The position numbers and the translations under genes are program-made. A stretch of 33,580 nt of DNA from an uncultured Synergistaceae bacterium (lineage in GTDB: Bacteria > Synergistota > Synergistia > Synergistales > Dethiosulfovibrionaceae): NCBI GenBank assembly GCA_902489135.1, contig CABTYW010000013.1, positions 1-33,580 on the forward strand, in the 5' to 3' direction. This document shows, piece by piece, positions 1 to 7,671 of the stretch; the first letter of the stretch is position 1; every line of letters starts with the position of its first letter. The notes under the pieces are model-generated. The model saw only the letters and a program-made list of their open reading frames with translations, was not told the DNA's origin and did no database searches.

Positions 1-208
1 ACGCCTGAGAGACGGCGCAGCCGTCTCCTTCAAAGGAACCGTCGACGATGACGTCGTTTTCCACCTTCAAGTTCAGCACAATGTCGTCGCCGCAGGAAGG
101 ATTGACGCCTTCCAGCGAAAAGTTGGCGTCGTCCAGAGCGTGTTTGTGCTCCGGGCGAATGTTGTGCTCCGTCAGGACGTCGTTGTAAAAAGTTCTGCCG
201 TCAGTCAT
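1..208 (-). CDS. sufU: SufU, Fe-S cluster scaffold / sulfur-acceptor protein (5' part only)
   Basis: The first 69 codons of a SufU/IscU-family protein are visible; the rest lies beyond the left edge. SufU is the zinc-dependent partner that accepts persulfide sulfur from SufS in the cytoplasm. The start is the ATG at 208, and the reading begins MTDGRTFYNDVLTEH. It contains the family signature NPSCGDD, whose Cys and Asp are expected zinc ligands, and the GDGCAVS motif carrying the second Cys. The start codon overlaps the 3' end of sufS by 8 bases (ATGACTGA), so the two are probably translationally coupled. SufU as last gene of a suf operon is typical of Gram-positive-type SUF systems. The family call is firm; the C-terminal Cys cannot be checked. 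Confidence 0.93.
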   Translation of the reverse strand, partial: MTDGRTFYNDVLTEHNIRPEHKHALDDANFSLEGVNPSCGDDIVLNLKVENDVIVDGSFEGDGCAVSQA

Positions 209-1442
209 GAAATCCCATCCTTTCGCGCATGCCCGAAAGACACGCGATGAAACGGCGCACGTCCTCTTCGGTGTTGTAAAACGAAAGGCTCGCGCGAGTT
301 GTCGAAGAATGTCCCAAATGCTTCAAAAGGGGCTGGGCGCAGTGATGTCCGGCGCGAACGTCAATGCCATCGTCGTCAAAGATGGCCGCCGCGTCGTGGG
401 GGTGCACGCCGTCGATGACGAAGGAGAGAATTCCGTGATGATCTTCGGCGCGGTCGCCGCCCAAAATGTGCAGATGGGGAATTTTCTTCATTTCTTCCAT
501 GGCCAAAGCGCACAGCCGGCCTTCACGGCGCTCAATGGTCGAAAATCCGATCCGCCGAATAAAGCGAATGGCCTCGGCCAGCCCTGCGGCTCCGGCGGCG
601 TTGACGGTGCCGGCCTCGAATTTGTGCGGAATTTCGGCGAAAACGGCCCCCTCGCGGGTCACTGACTGAATCATCTCTCCGCCGTACAGGAAGGGCGGCA
701 TTTTCTCCAGCAGCCCGCGGCGGCCGTAAAGCACGCCGATGCCCATGGGAGCGAACATCTTGTGCCCCGAAAAGGCGAGGAAATCGACGTCCAGATCCTG
801 CACGTCCACGGGAATGTGAGGCACGCTCTGCGCGCCGTCCACGGCAATGAGCGTGCCGTTCTCGCGGCAGAGCCGCGCAAAGGTCCTGATGTCGTTTTTC
901 ACTCCCAGCACGTTGGAAATTTCAGTGACGGCCAGCAGACGCGTGTGCGGCGTCAGCGCCCGGCGCAGAGCTTCGGCGGTGATGACGCCTTTGGGATCGC
1001 ACTCCAAAAACTTCAGCGAGGCGCCGGTGCACCGGGCCGCCTGCTGCCAGGGCAAAAAATTGCTGTGATGTTCCATGGCCGACACCAGGATCTCGTCGCC
1101 GGGAGACAGAAAATTCATGCCCCAGCTGTAGGCCAGCAGATTGAGACTTTCCGTGGCGTTCCGCGTGAAAACGATCTCCGCCGCCTCGCGCGCGCCGATG
1201 AAGTCGCGCACGGTCTCGCGGGCGTTTTCATAGGCCTCCGTCGCCGAAAGGCTCAGCCGATAGAGGCCCCGCAGAGGATTGGCATTGTTCCTTTCATAAT
1301 ACCCTGAGACGGCCTCCAGCACGCAGCGGGGTTTCTGCGTCGTTGCCGAATTGTCCAGATACACTTCTCCGGGGTGAGTTTCAAAGAAGGGAAACTCGTC
1401 CCGGATACGCCGATCTTCCGCCCTCTGTTCATCAGCGGTCAT
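201..1442 (-). CDS. sufS: SufS-type cysteine desulfurase
   Basis: A 413-residue PLP-dependent class V aminotransferase-fold enzyme that removes sulfur from L-cysteine to give alanine and an enzyme persulfide for Fe-S assembly. The PLP lysine is K228 in AFSGHKMFAP, and the catalytic cysteine is C368 in RAGHHCAQP. This short-loop context is characteristic of SufS (group II) rather than IscS. The N-terminal LDNSATTQKP and EHHSNFLPW blocks are also standard. The length matches the family (about 405-415). Its start overlaps the end of sufD by 11 bases and its end overlaps sufU by 8, so sufD-sufS-sufU should be one transcript. Nothing looks degraded. Confidence 0.96.
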   Translation of the reverse strand: MTADEQRAEDRRIRDEFPFFETHPGEVYLDNSATTQKPRCVLEAVSGYYERNNANPLRGLYRLSLSATEAYENARETVRDFIGAREAAEIVFTRNATESLNLLAYSWGMNFLSPGDEILVSAMEHHSNFLPWQQAARCTGASLKFLECDPKGVITAEALRRALTPHTRLLAVTEISNVLGVKNDIRTFARLCRENGTLIAVDGAQSVPHIPVDVQDLDVDFLAFSGHKMFAPMGIGVLYGRRGLLEKMPPFLYGGEMIQSVTREGAVFAEIPHKFEAGTVNAAGAAGLAEAIRFIRRIGFSTIERREGRLCALAMEEMKKIPHLHILGGDRAEDHHGILSFVIDGVHPHDAAAIFDDDGIDVRAGHHCAQPLLKHLGHSSTTRASLSFYNTEEDVRRFIACLSGMRERMGFHD

Positions 1443-2490
1443 TTTCAGCGCCTCCTTCCTGAAGACGAGATGCCATCTCGCGGCGCAGCTTTGCGTCGGA
1501 AATTCTTCCGCACACTGCGGCCATGCGCGCTTTGGCCATCATCTCGTAAACCTGTCCGCGGGTCAGTCCGCGGGATTCCATGTAGAACAGCAGGGCATCG
1601 TCGAGGCGTCCAATGGTGGCGCCGTGATTGCCTTCAACGTCCTCCTCTTCACAGAGGATCAGCGGAATGGTCTGATTGACGGTGCCGTCGTCCATGAGCA
1701 GAACGTCCTCTTTTTCGTTTCCCACGGCCTGCAGGGCACCGCGGCGAAAGTCAATGGTTCCCCGAAAGATCTTGGAAGCCCGGCCGCGCAGCACGCCCGA
1801 AGCGTCAATTCGGCTTGACGTGCGCCGTCCGTAGTGGACCACGCAGGAATTGATGTCGAGACTTTCCCGTCCCTTCACGATATAGCCGATGTCGGAGGTG
1901 AAAACCGACGACGCCCCCTTCAAAACGCAGGTCGTGCCCATGTAAGTTTTTCCGCCTCCCTGCACCAGCTGGACCAGAGCGGCCTCGGCGCCGTCGGCGC
2001 ATTGAACGGCCACGTCGTTGAAAAAGGTCATGTCATCGGGCAACTGTTGAAACTGAATGAGAGTGACGCGGGCGTTCCTTTCCAAGTTGAGCCGCGTCCG
2101 CACGCCCGCGGGACCTCGCGATCCCGCCGCGGCGCCGTAATCCATAATCACCGACACCCGGCTGTTTTCGGCCGCCTCGATGTCCACGGCGTTCAGCGCC
2201 GAAGACGCCCCCCATGTGAAATCCAAACGAAGGGGCTCTGCGACGCCGGCGGAAACGGCGTACACCTGAGGGACGATGCCCGCCTCGGACAGAGGCCCGT
2301 CCAAATCGGTTTCAAGACTTTTGTCGCCGCACCGCTGCGGAGCGTCGGAAATTTCGACGCCCCGGGGCAGGGAGACGTTCACCGTTCCCTTCACCACGGC
2401 GCCGAAGGCTTCCGCGTCGGTGCCGTTCATGTTCAGCCGGTTCCACGTCGGAACGGGCAAGCGATTGACGGTCATGACTGTTTTATTCAT
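1432..2490 (-). CDS. sufD: SufD, SUF scaffold complex subunit
   Basis: A 352-residue SufB/SufD-family protein. SufD pairs with SufB and the SufC ATPase to form the cytosolic SufBC2D scaffold on which clusters are built. The family core is recognisable in the C-terminal third: the DFRRGALQAVGNEKED segment, then NHGATIGRLDDALLFYMESRG, the SufBD helix that contacts SufC. The N-terminal half is poorly conserved, as usual for SufD, and the protein is about 70-120 residues shorter than proteobacterial SufD. Position (22 bases after sufB, overlapping sufS by 11) and the paralogous SufB next door support the assignment. An ATG start follows an AAGGGG-type Shine-Dalgarno. Confidence 0.9.
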   Translation of the reverse strand: MNKTVMTVNRLPVPTWNRLNMNGTDAEAFGAVVKGTVNVSLPRGVEISDAPQRCGDKSLETDLDGPLSEAGIVPQVYAVSAGVAEPLRLDFTWGASSALNAVDIEAAENSRVSVIMDYGAAAGSRGPAGVRTRLNLERNARVTLIQFQQLPDDMTFFNDVAVQCADGAEAALVQLVQGGGKTYMGTTCVLKGASSVFTSDIGYIVKGRESLDINSCVVHYGRRTSSRIDASGVLRGRASKIFRGTIDFRRGALQAVGNEKEDVLLMDDGTVNQTIPLILCEEEDVEGNHGATIGRLDDALLFYMESRGLTRGQVYEMMAKARMAAVCGRISDAKLRREMASRLQEGGAENDR

Positions 2491-2512
2491 AAAAGCCCCT
2501 TCCTCGGCGGAT

Positions 2513-3922
2513 TTAGCCGATACTGCCCTTCATCTCGAGACGAATGAGGTTGTTCATTTCCACGGCGTACTCCAGCGGCAGTTCCTTGGACACGTCGTCG
2601 GCAAAGCCGCTGACGATCATGGCACGGGCTTCATCCTCGGGAATTCCCCGAGACATCAGATAGAACACCGCGTCATCGCTGATGCGTCCGATTTTCGCCT
2701 CATGCCCCACGTCGGCATCCTGCGTGCGAATGTCCAAAGCGGGAATGGTATCGGATCGCGATCGTGCGTCCAGCATAAGTGACTGACAGGAAACCGACGA
2801 TTTGGCATGGCGTGCGGCCTCCGTCACCGTCACGGCGCTGCGGAAGGTGCTGATGCCGCCGTCCTTGGAGATGGAGCGGGTGTTGACATAGGACGACGTG
2901 GACGGAGCGCTGTGAACCACCTTCATGCCCGTGTCCAGATTTTGCCCCTTTCCGGCAAAGGTGATGCCCGTAAATTCCATGCGGGCGCCGCGCCCTTTCA
3001 GGATGGTCATGGGATAAAGACAGGAAACGTGAGATCCGAAAGATCCCGAAACCCATTCCATGACGCCGCCTTCGTCGACGGTGGCCCGTTTGGTGTTGAG
3101 GTTGTACATGTTTTTCGACCAGTTCTCGATGGTGGAGTAGCGAAGTCTGGCGTTTTTCCCCACAAAGAGCTCCACGCAGCCGGCGTGCAGGTTGGCCACA
3201 TTGTACTTGGGAGCCGAACAACCTTCGATGAAATGAAGGTCGGCGCCCTCGCCGACGATGATGAGCGTGTGTTCGAACTGTCCCGCTCCGGCGGCGTTCA
3301 GCCGAAAGTAGGACTGGAGGGGAATTTCCACGGTGACGTGAGGCGGCACATAGACGAAGGATCCGCCCGACCACACGGCGCCGTGAAGCGCGGCGAATTT
3401 ATGATCCGAGGGCGGCACCAGCTTCATAAAATGCTGACGGATCATGGAAGCGTAGGGACCGTGAAGAGCGCTTTCAATGTCGGTGTAAATGACCCCCTGA
3501 GCCGCCACCTCATCTTTGACGTTGTGATACACCAGCTCCGAATCGTACTGGGCGCCGACGCCGGCCAGAGATGTGCGCTCCGCCTCGGGAATGCCCAGCC
3601 GCTCGAAGGTGTTTTTAATGTCGTCGGGCACGTCCTTCCAGTCGGAGTGCATCCGCTGCGTGTTGGGCCTCACGTAGGTCACGATGTTTTCCATATGAAG
3701 GCCCTCAAGGGAAGGTCCCCAGGAAGGAACGTCCAGCGTGTCGTAAATTTTCAGGGATTTCAGCCGAAAATCGCGCATCCACGGCGGATCTTTTTTCTCC
3801 GCGGAAATCTGCTCGACAATTTCGGCCGTCAGACCTTCTTTGACTTTGTAAGCGCCCTTCTCGTCGTCACGAAAATCGTAAAGGCTCCTGTCGATGTCGG
3901 CAACGTAAGTTTTCTCTTTCAT
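2513..3922 (-). CDS. sufB: SufB, SUF scaffold complex subunit
   Basis: A 469-residue SufB, the subunit on which the nascent Fe-S cluster is thought to form. Length and sequence match the family throughout: PPWMRDFRLKSL near residues 46-57, VPPHVTVEIPLQSYFR near 192-207, and ENWSKNMYNLNTKRA near 266-280. The C-terminal SVSCQSLMLD carries C379, the likely equivalent of the essential C-terminal Cys of E. coli SufB. GHEAKIG carries E408, the likely cluster-site Glu; both equivalences come from memory of the family. It lies 7 bases after sufC and 22 before sufD. Confidence 0.96.
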   Translation of the reverse strand: MKEKTYVADIDRSLYDFRDDEKGAYKVKEGLTAEIVEQISAEKKDPPWMRDFRLKSLKIYDTLDVPSWGPSLEGLHMENIVTYVRPNTQRMHSDWKDVPDDIKNTFERLGIPEAERTSLAGVGAQYDSELVYHNVKDEVAAQGVIYTDIESALHGPYASMIRQHFMKLVPPSDHKFAALHGAVWSGGSFVYVPPHVTVEIPLQSYFRLNAAGAGQFEHTLIIVGEGADLHFIEGCSAPKYNVANLHAGCVELFVGKNARLRYSTIENWSKNMYNLNTKRATVDEGGVMEWVSGSFGSHVSCLYPMTILKGRGARMEFTGITFAGKGQNLDTGMKVVHSAPSTSSYVNTRSISKDGGISTFRSAVTVTEAARHAKSSVSCQSLMLDARSRSDTIPALDIRTQDADVGHEAKIGRISDDAVFYLMSRGIPEDEARAMIVSGFADDVSKELPLEYAVEMNNLIRLEMKGSIG

Positions 3923-3929
3923 GGACGCG

Positions 3930-4676
3930 TCACTTCTTCAAAAAACGCTCAAAACCGTGAGCGTTGATTTCGTCCACCAGCTCGGGGCCGCCCTCGGCCC
4001 TCAAAGCTCCTTCGACAATGACATGAGTGGCATCGACGCGCAACGCCTCAAGAATGCGCGTGCTGTGAGTGATGATCAGCAACGAGGCGTTTCGGTTCTT
4101 CTGGAACTCGCGAATTCCGTGGGAGACGGTGCGCACCGCATCCACGTCGAGACCCGAGTCGGTTTCGTCGAGAATGGCCAGAAGGGGGTTCAGCATCAGA
4201 AGCTGAAGGATCTCCGCCTTTTTCTTCTCTCCGCCCGAAAAGCCCACGTTCAAGTCGCGATCCATCCACGCAGGATCCATTTCGAGCATTTCCATGAAGC
4301 GCGTCATCTCTTTGCGGAATTCACGGATTTTCAACCGTTTCTCCGTCCGCTGCTCCGAAGCCGTGCGGATAAAATTACCCAGCGTCAACCCCGGAACTTC
4401 CAGCGGCGCCTGAAACGACATGAACATCCCCGCACGGCTTCGCTCGTCCGCGGCCGCGGAAGTGATGTCGCCGCCGTTGAACAGAATTTTTCCGCTCCGT
4501 ACGGTGTAACGAGGGTCGCCCATGAGTGCGCAGCCCAATGTGGACTTTCCGGCGCCGTTGGGCCCCATGAGCACGTGAGTTTCCCCCGCTTGAACGCTTA
4601 AATCCACGCTGTGGAGGATTTCACGATCCTCCACGCCCACCGTCAAATTTTCCACCTGCAGCAGCTGTTGTGACAT
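3930..4676 (-). CDS. sufC: SufC, ABC-type ATPase of the SUF system
   Basis: A 248-residue cytosolic ABC ATPase that drives conformational change of SufB-SufD; it is not a transporter subunit. Walker A is GPNGAGKST (38-46), the signature is FSGGEKKK (146-153, the SufC-specific variant), Walker B is LLAILDE (about 165-171) and the switch His is H204. I chose the ATG at 4676 because it follows GGGGAGGA and begins MSQQLLQVENL as family members do. The frame stays open to a second ATG at 4745 that also has a good GAGGGG site, giving a 23-residue basic extension, so a longer form is possible. First gene of the suf operon. Confidence 0.95.
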   Translation of the reverse strand: MSQQLLQVENLTVGVEDREILHSVDLSVQAGETHVLMGPNGAGKSTLGCALMGDPRYTVRSGKILFNGGDITSAAADERSRAGMFMSFQAPLEVPGLTLGNFIRTASEQRTEKRLKIREFRKEMTRFMEMLEMDPAWMDRDLNVGFSGGEKKKAEILQLLMLNPLLAILDETDSGLDVDAVRTVSHGIREFQKNRNASLLIITHSTRILEALRVDATHVIVEGALRAEGGPELVDEINAHGFERFLKK

Positions 4677-4840
4677 CGGTGTCCTCCCCTTTTTCAAGCC
4701 GGCAAATCTTTCACCACGAAACGCAGCCTCGCGAAAAAGCCTCATGCCGGCCCCTCTTCAGGACTTGATGACGATGTTTCAAAGACATCGTTTCCGTCTC
4801 TCTCGGTCATAATTATATCAAAATAGTAGGTTAATAGAGC
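4677..4840 (-). promoter_or_regulatory. suf operon promoter and leader
   Basis: Reading leftward, a perfect TATAAT lies at 4817-4812, about 135 bases upstream of the sufC start, in a very AT-rich stretch. The -35 region (around 4840-4835) is poor, which would fit a promoter needing an activator or read by an Rrf2/IscR-type regulator; no such gene is in the window. The leader contains a 7-bp perfect hairpin (ACGATGT at 4771-4777 with ACATCGT at 4785-4791). Inference from sequence only. Confidence 0.45.
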
Positions 4841-4916
4841 GATAAAAATTTATTTCTTTTCATTTCCGACTCTTTACAGCGTATTTAAAATCCAGCGTGG
4901 CCGCTTCAGGCCGCTT

Positions 4917-4971
4917 TCGGCAAAAACTCGAAGGCGCCTGAATTGGGCACTTCTCGCCCGTGCCGCCTTCG
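4917..4971 (-). terminator. terminator-like hairpin in the divergent suf/ABC intergenic region
   Basis: CGCCTTCG (4964-4971) pairs with CGAAGGCG (4929-4936), with an inner GGGC/GCCC stem (4945-4948 with 4956-4959). Read on the minus strand, it is followed by AGTTTTTG, the form of an intrinsic terminator. It sits upstream of the suf promoter, so it would stop a minus-strand transcript starting further right. CCTTCG (4966-4971) could instead pair with CGAAGG (5001-5006), making two exclusive structures. Confidence 0.4.
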
Positions 4972-5032
4972 TCGCGGTGCCCGCGGCGCTTCAAAGGGCG
5001 CGAAGGGTGAAAAAATCTCAAAATATAAGGTC

Positions 5033-5060
5033 TTGTCAAAGGGAAATTAACCCCTATAAT
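5033..5060 (+). promoter_or_regulatory. promoter of the amino-acid ABC transporter operon
   Basis: TTGTCA (5033-5038), 16-base spacer, perfect TATAAT (5055-5060). Predicted start is near 5067, giving a leader of about 165 bases. The -35 box overlaps a TTGACA on the other strand (5039-5034). Confidence 0.75.
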
Positions 5061-5072
5061 GATTTCGTACTC

Positions 5073-5222
5073 TGTCCGATAGGACATAAACTCCACGGCC
5101 GCAAGCGCTTCATTGGGCTGATGGAATACAGAGGGGCGAAAATTTTTGAAAACACCGCCGGCTTCCCGCGGGGGAGGTCGGCAGAGGCTATGGGGCCGGC
5201 TCGTTTTTTGCAGCCGCCCTGT
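5073..5222 (+). promoter_or_regulatory. structured leader of the ABC transporter mRNA
   Basis: The leader carries a small hairpin (TGTCC 5073-5077 with GGACA 5082-5086) and a long one. In the long one GCCGGCTTCCC (starting near 5158) pairs with GGGGAGGTCGGC, about 11 pairs including two G-U, around a 4-base loop. Downstream, GGGGCCGGCTCGTTTTTT contains a second GCCGGC that could compete for the first, and a T-run. This resembles an attenuator, but I recognise no known riboswitch or T-box motif. Confidence 0.35.
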
Positions 5223-5230
5223 ACAGGAGG

Positions 5231-6043
5231 ATGAGACGAAAAGTGACCACTGCGGCTGTACCGTTGATTCAGGTCAAAAACTTGCGCAAAAGCTACGAGG
5301 ATGGAGAAACGATTCTGAACGGGATCTCCATTGATATTGAGGAAGGAGATCTTGTCTCCATTATCGGCCCTTCCGGCTGTGGGAAATCCACATTTCTCAG
5401 GTGTCTCAACTGCCTTGAGTACATCGATTCGGGAACCATTTCCATTGCCGGAGTAACGGTCAGCCGCTCCCGGGAAGACGAAGACCGAGACCGCAAATTC
5501 GACAAAAACTTTCTCGACGCCTGCCAAAAAATGCGGCAGGAAGTGGGCATGGTCTTTCAGAGCTTCAATCTGTTCCCCCATAAGACAGTCCTGGAAAACG
5601 TCATGCTGGCGCCTATGGTCGTCAAGCGCGAGAAAGAAAAGGACGCCAGGAAAAAAGGCCTGGAGCTGCTGGACAAGGTCGGCCTGGCCAGCTTCGCCGA
5701 CAAATACCCCGTCACCATGTCCGGCGGCCAGACGCAACGCGCCGCCATTGCCCGCGCGCTGGCCATGCAGCCCAAGGTCATGCTCTACGATGAGCCCACT
5801 TCGGCCCTCGATCCCGAACTGGTCGGCGAGGTTCTTCAGGTCATGAAGGCCCTTGACCGCGAGGGGATGACTCAGGTGGTGGTCACCCATCAGATGAATT
5901 TTGCCCGAGAGGCCTCCGACTACATCGTCTTCATGAATGAGGGAGAAATCGTCGAAAAAGAGGACGGCGACGTGCTTTTCGCCCAGCCCAAGGATCCGCG
6001 CACGCAAAATTTTCTGCGCCACCTGATCGGAGTGAGCTGCTGA
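5231..6043 (+). CDS. polar amino-acid ABC transporter ATP-binding protein
   Basis: A 270-residue ATPase of the PAAT (HisP/GlnQ) family, powering the two membrane proteins encoded after it. Walker A is GPSGCGKST (46-54), the Q-loop is Q110 in MVFQSFNLFPH, the signature is MSGGQTQR (163-170; the usual first residue is Leu), Walker B is VMLYDEP (183-189) and the switch His is H220. An insertion of charged residues (RSREDEDRDRK, about 79-89) is slightly longer than typical. The start is uncertain: AGGAGG abuts the ATG at 5231 with no spacer, whereas the in-frame GTG at 5243 has a 12-base spacer. The stop overlaps the next start by one base (TGATG). Confidence 0.95.
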   Translation: MRRKVTTAAVPLIQVKNLRKSYEDGETILNGISIDIEEGDLVSIIGPSGCGKSTFLRCLNCLEYIDSGTISIAGVTVSRSREDEDRDRKFDKNFLDACQKMRQEVGMVFQSFNLFPHKTVLENVMLAPMVVKREKEKDARKKGLELLDKVGLASFADKYPVTMSGGQTQRAAIARALAMQPKVMLYDEPTSALDPELVGEVLQVMKALDREGMTQVVVTHQMNFAREASDYIVFMNEGEIVEKEDGDVLFAQPKDPRTQNFLRHLIGVSC

Positions 6044-7608
6044 TGAAGCGTCTCCTCATTCTTTTCTCCCTTTTTGCCGCTCTGCTGGGAAGCGCGCCGC
6101 GCGCCGACGCTGCGGACAAAGCTGTTCTCCGCTGGGGCGGCGACTCCGAAGGCAACGTGCCCTACATGTTCATGGATCCCGCAAACGATAAAGAGATGAT
6201 CGGCTTCGAAATCGACGTGGTCAACGCTCTGGCACAGCGCATGGGCATGACGCCGCAATTTGTCCACAACGGATGGGACAATCTCATCCCCGGACTGAAT
6301 TTGGGGCTGTACGACATTGCCCTGAGCGGACTGGAAATCACGCCGGAACACAAGGAAGAAGTGGATTTTTCACTTCCCTATTACCGCACCTTCCTTCAGC
6401 TCGTGGTTCAGCGGGGCAATCCAGCGCAGATCACCACTCTCAAAGATTGCGTGGGCAAGCGCGTCGGCACGCTGAAACAGTCCTATGCCTTTTTCCTGCT
6501 GAGCGGAGCCGGCGTGGACGAAATCCGCACCTACGACAACGAGATCAACGCCTATCAGGACATGGCTCACGACCGTCTCGACGCCGTGCTCATCGACTCG
6601 CCCATCGCCATTTTCTACGCCGGATTCAACACCGACCTCGAATTCGTGGGAGAACCCATCGGTGAAATCGATTACGGCATTCCCGTGCGCAAAGGCAACA
6701 CCGCGCTGCTTGAAAAGGTAAATGCCGCGCTGGTGTCCATTCGCGACGACGGCACGCTGCGCGGGATTTACGATCGCTGGAACATGTGGACACCGGTGAT
6801 GGCCCAATTCTTCAACGACAATTCGCCGGCTCAATTCGGCCCCGACAAGTACAACGCCTGGGCCGAATACCAGCGCCGAGGGCTGACGCTGCGCCAGCGC
6901 TTTGAACGTTATATCGGCTTTTTGCCGACCTTCGGCAAAGCGGCCGTCGTGACGCTGAAAGTCTCGGTATGCGCCATGGTGCTGGCCATCATGGCCGGAC
7001 TGATTTTGGCCGTCACCCGCCTCTTCGCGCCCCGTCCGCTCGCCCGTCTTGCCATGGGATACATCGAGCTGGTGCGCGGCACTCCTGTGCTGATTCAGCT
7101 CTTTTTCATCTTCTACGGCCTTCCCAACGTGGGCATCAAACTGACGCCCTTCTGGGCGGGAGTCATCGGTCTCGGAATGAACTACGCAGCCTACGAAGCC
7201 GAAAATTACCGCGCCGGATTGATTTCAGTTCCGCGCGCTCAAATGGAAGGCGCGCTGGCGCTGGGCATGAGCAAGAAACAGGCCCTGTGCCACGTGGTCA
7301 TTCCTCAGGCCATTCGAGTGTCGCTGCCGCCGGTGACCAACGATTTCATCTCCCTGCTCAAGGACTCGTCGCTGGTGTCCATGATCACGCTCATCGACCT
7401 GACCAAGGCCTATGGCCAGCTGGCAAACACCTATTACGACTATTTCGGCATCGGCATCATGGTGGCGCTGATCTATTTCCTTCTGGGACTGCCTTTCGTG
7501 CGCCTCGCCCGCTACACCGAAAGGCGTATGGCCGTAGCCGTTCGCGGAGGCGGCACCGGAAAAGGCGGCCGCGAGACCGTGCTGCGTCCCGCCAGCTACC
7601 ACAACTAG
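6043..7608 (+). CDS. fused amino-acid ABC transporter substrate-binding protein / permease (copy 1)
   Basis: A 521-residue fusion. Residues 1-24 are a signal or signal-anchor segment, 27-250 a periplasmic-binding-protein domain (SBP_bac_3), about 297-500 a HisM/GlnP-type permease domain with roughly five membrane segments. The EAA loop that docks on the ATPase is EAENYRAGLISVPRAQMEGA (385-404). At the position where HisJ-type proteins carry the Arg that holds the ligand carboxylate (R77 of HisJ), this copy has H103 (LEITPEHKE), while copy 2 has Arg. D185 in VLIDSPI fits the ligand amino-group site. A one-base overlap with the ATPase gene shows coupling. Substrate cannot be read from sequence; a polar or branched amino acid is likely. 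Confidence 0.93.
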   Translation: MKRLLILFSLFAALLGSAPRADAADKAVLRWGGDSEGNVPYMFMDPANDKEMIGFEIDVVNALAQRMGMTPQFVHNGWDNLIPGLNLGLYDIALSGLEITPEHKEEVDFSLPYYRTFLQLVVQRGNPAQITTLKDCVGKRVGTLKQSYAFFLLSGAGVDEIRTYDNEINAYQDMAHDRLDAVLIDSPIAIFYAGFNTDLEFVGEPIGEIDYGIPVRKGNTALLEKVNAALVSIRDDGTLRGIYDRWNMWTPVMAQFFNDNSPAQFGPDKYNAWAEYQRRGLTLRQRFERYIGFLPTFGKAAVVTLKVSVCAMVLAIMAGLILAVTRLFAPRPLARLAMGYIELVRGTPVLIQLFFIFYGLPNVGIKLTPFWAGVIGLGMNYAAYEAENYRAGLISVPRAQMEGALALGMSKKQALCHVVIPQAIRVSLPPVTNDFISLLKDSSLVSMITLIDLTKAYGQLANTYYDYFGIGIMVALIYFLLGLPFVRLARYTERRMAVAVRGGGTGKGGRETVLRPASYHN

Positions 7609-7671
7609 ACCCAACGTGCAGGCGCACCTTTGGTGACACACACTTTACTGAATGCGAGGCTCTGTGTTTTT

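Noticed and set aside
2807..3967. Open frame of 386 codons opposite sufB
   Set aside because: Antisense shadow; sufB has clear family motifs across its whole length.
4860..5096. Minus-strand frame of 78 codons in the suf/ABC intergenic region
   Set aside because: Runs through the terminator-like hairpin and the opposing promoter, with no ribosome site or recognisable sequence.
5054..6022. Minus-strand frame of 322 codons opposite the ABC ATPase gene
   Set aside because: Crosses the ABC promoter and the leader; the opposite strand has Walker A, signature and Walker B in frame.
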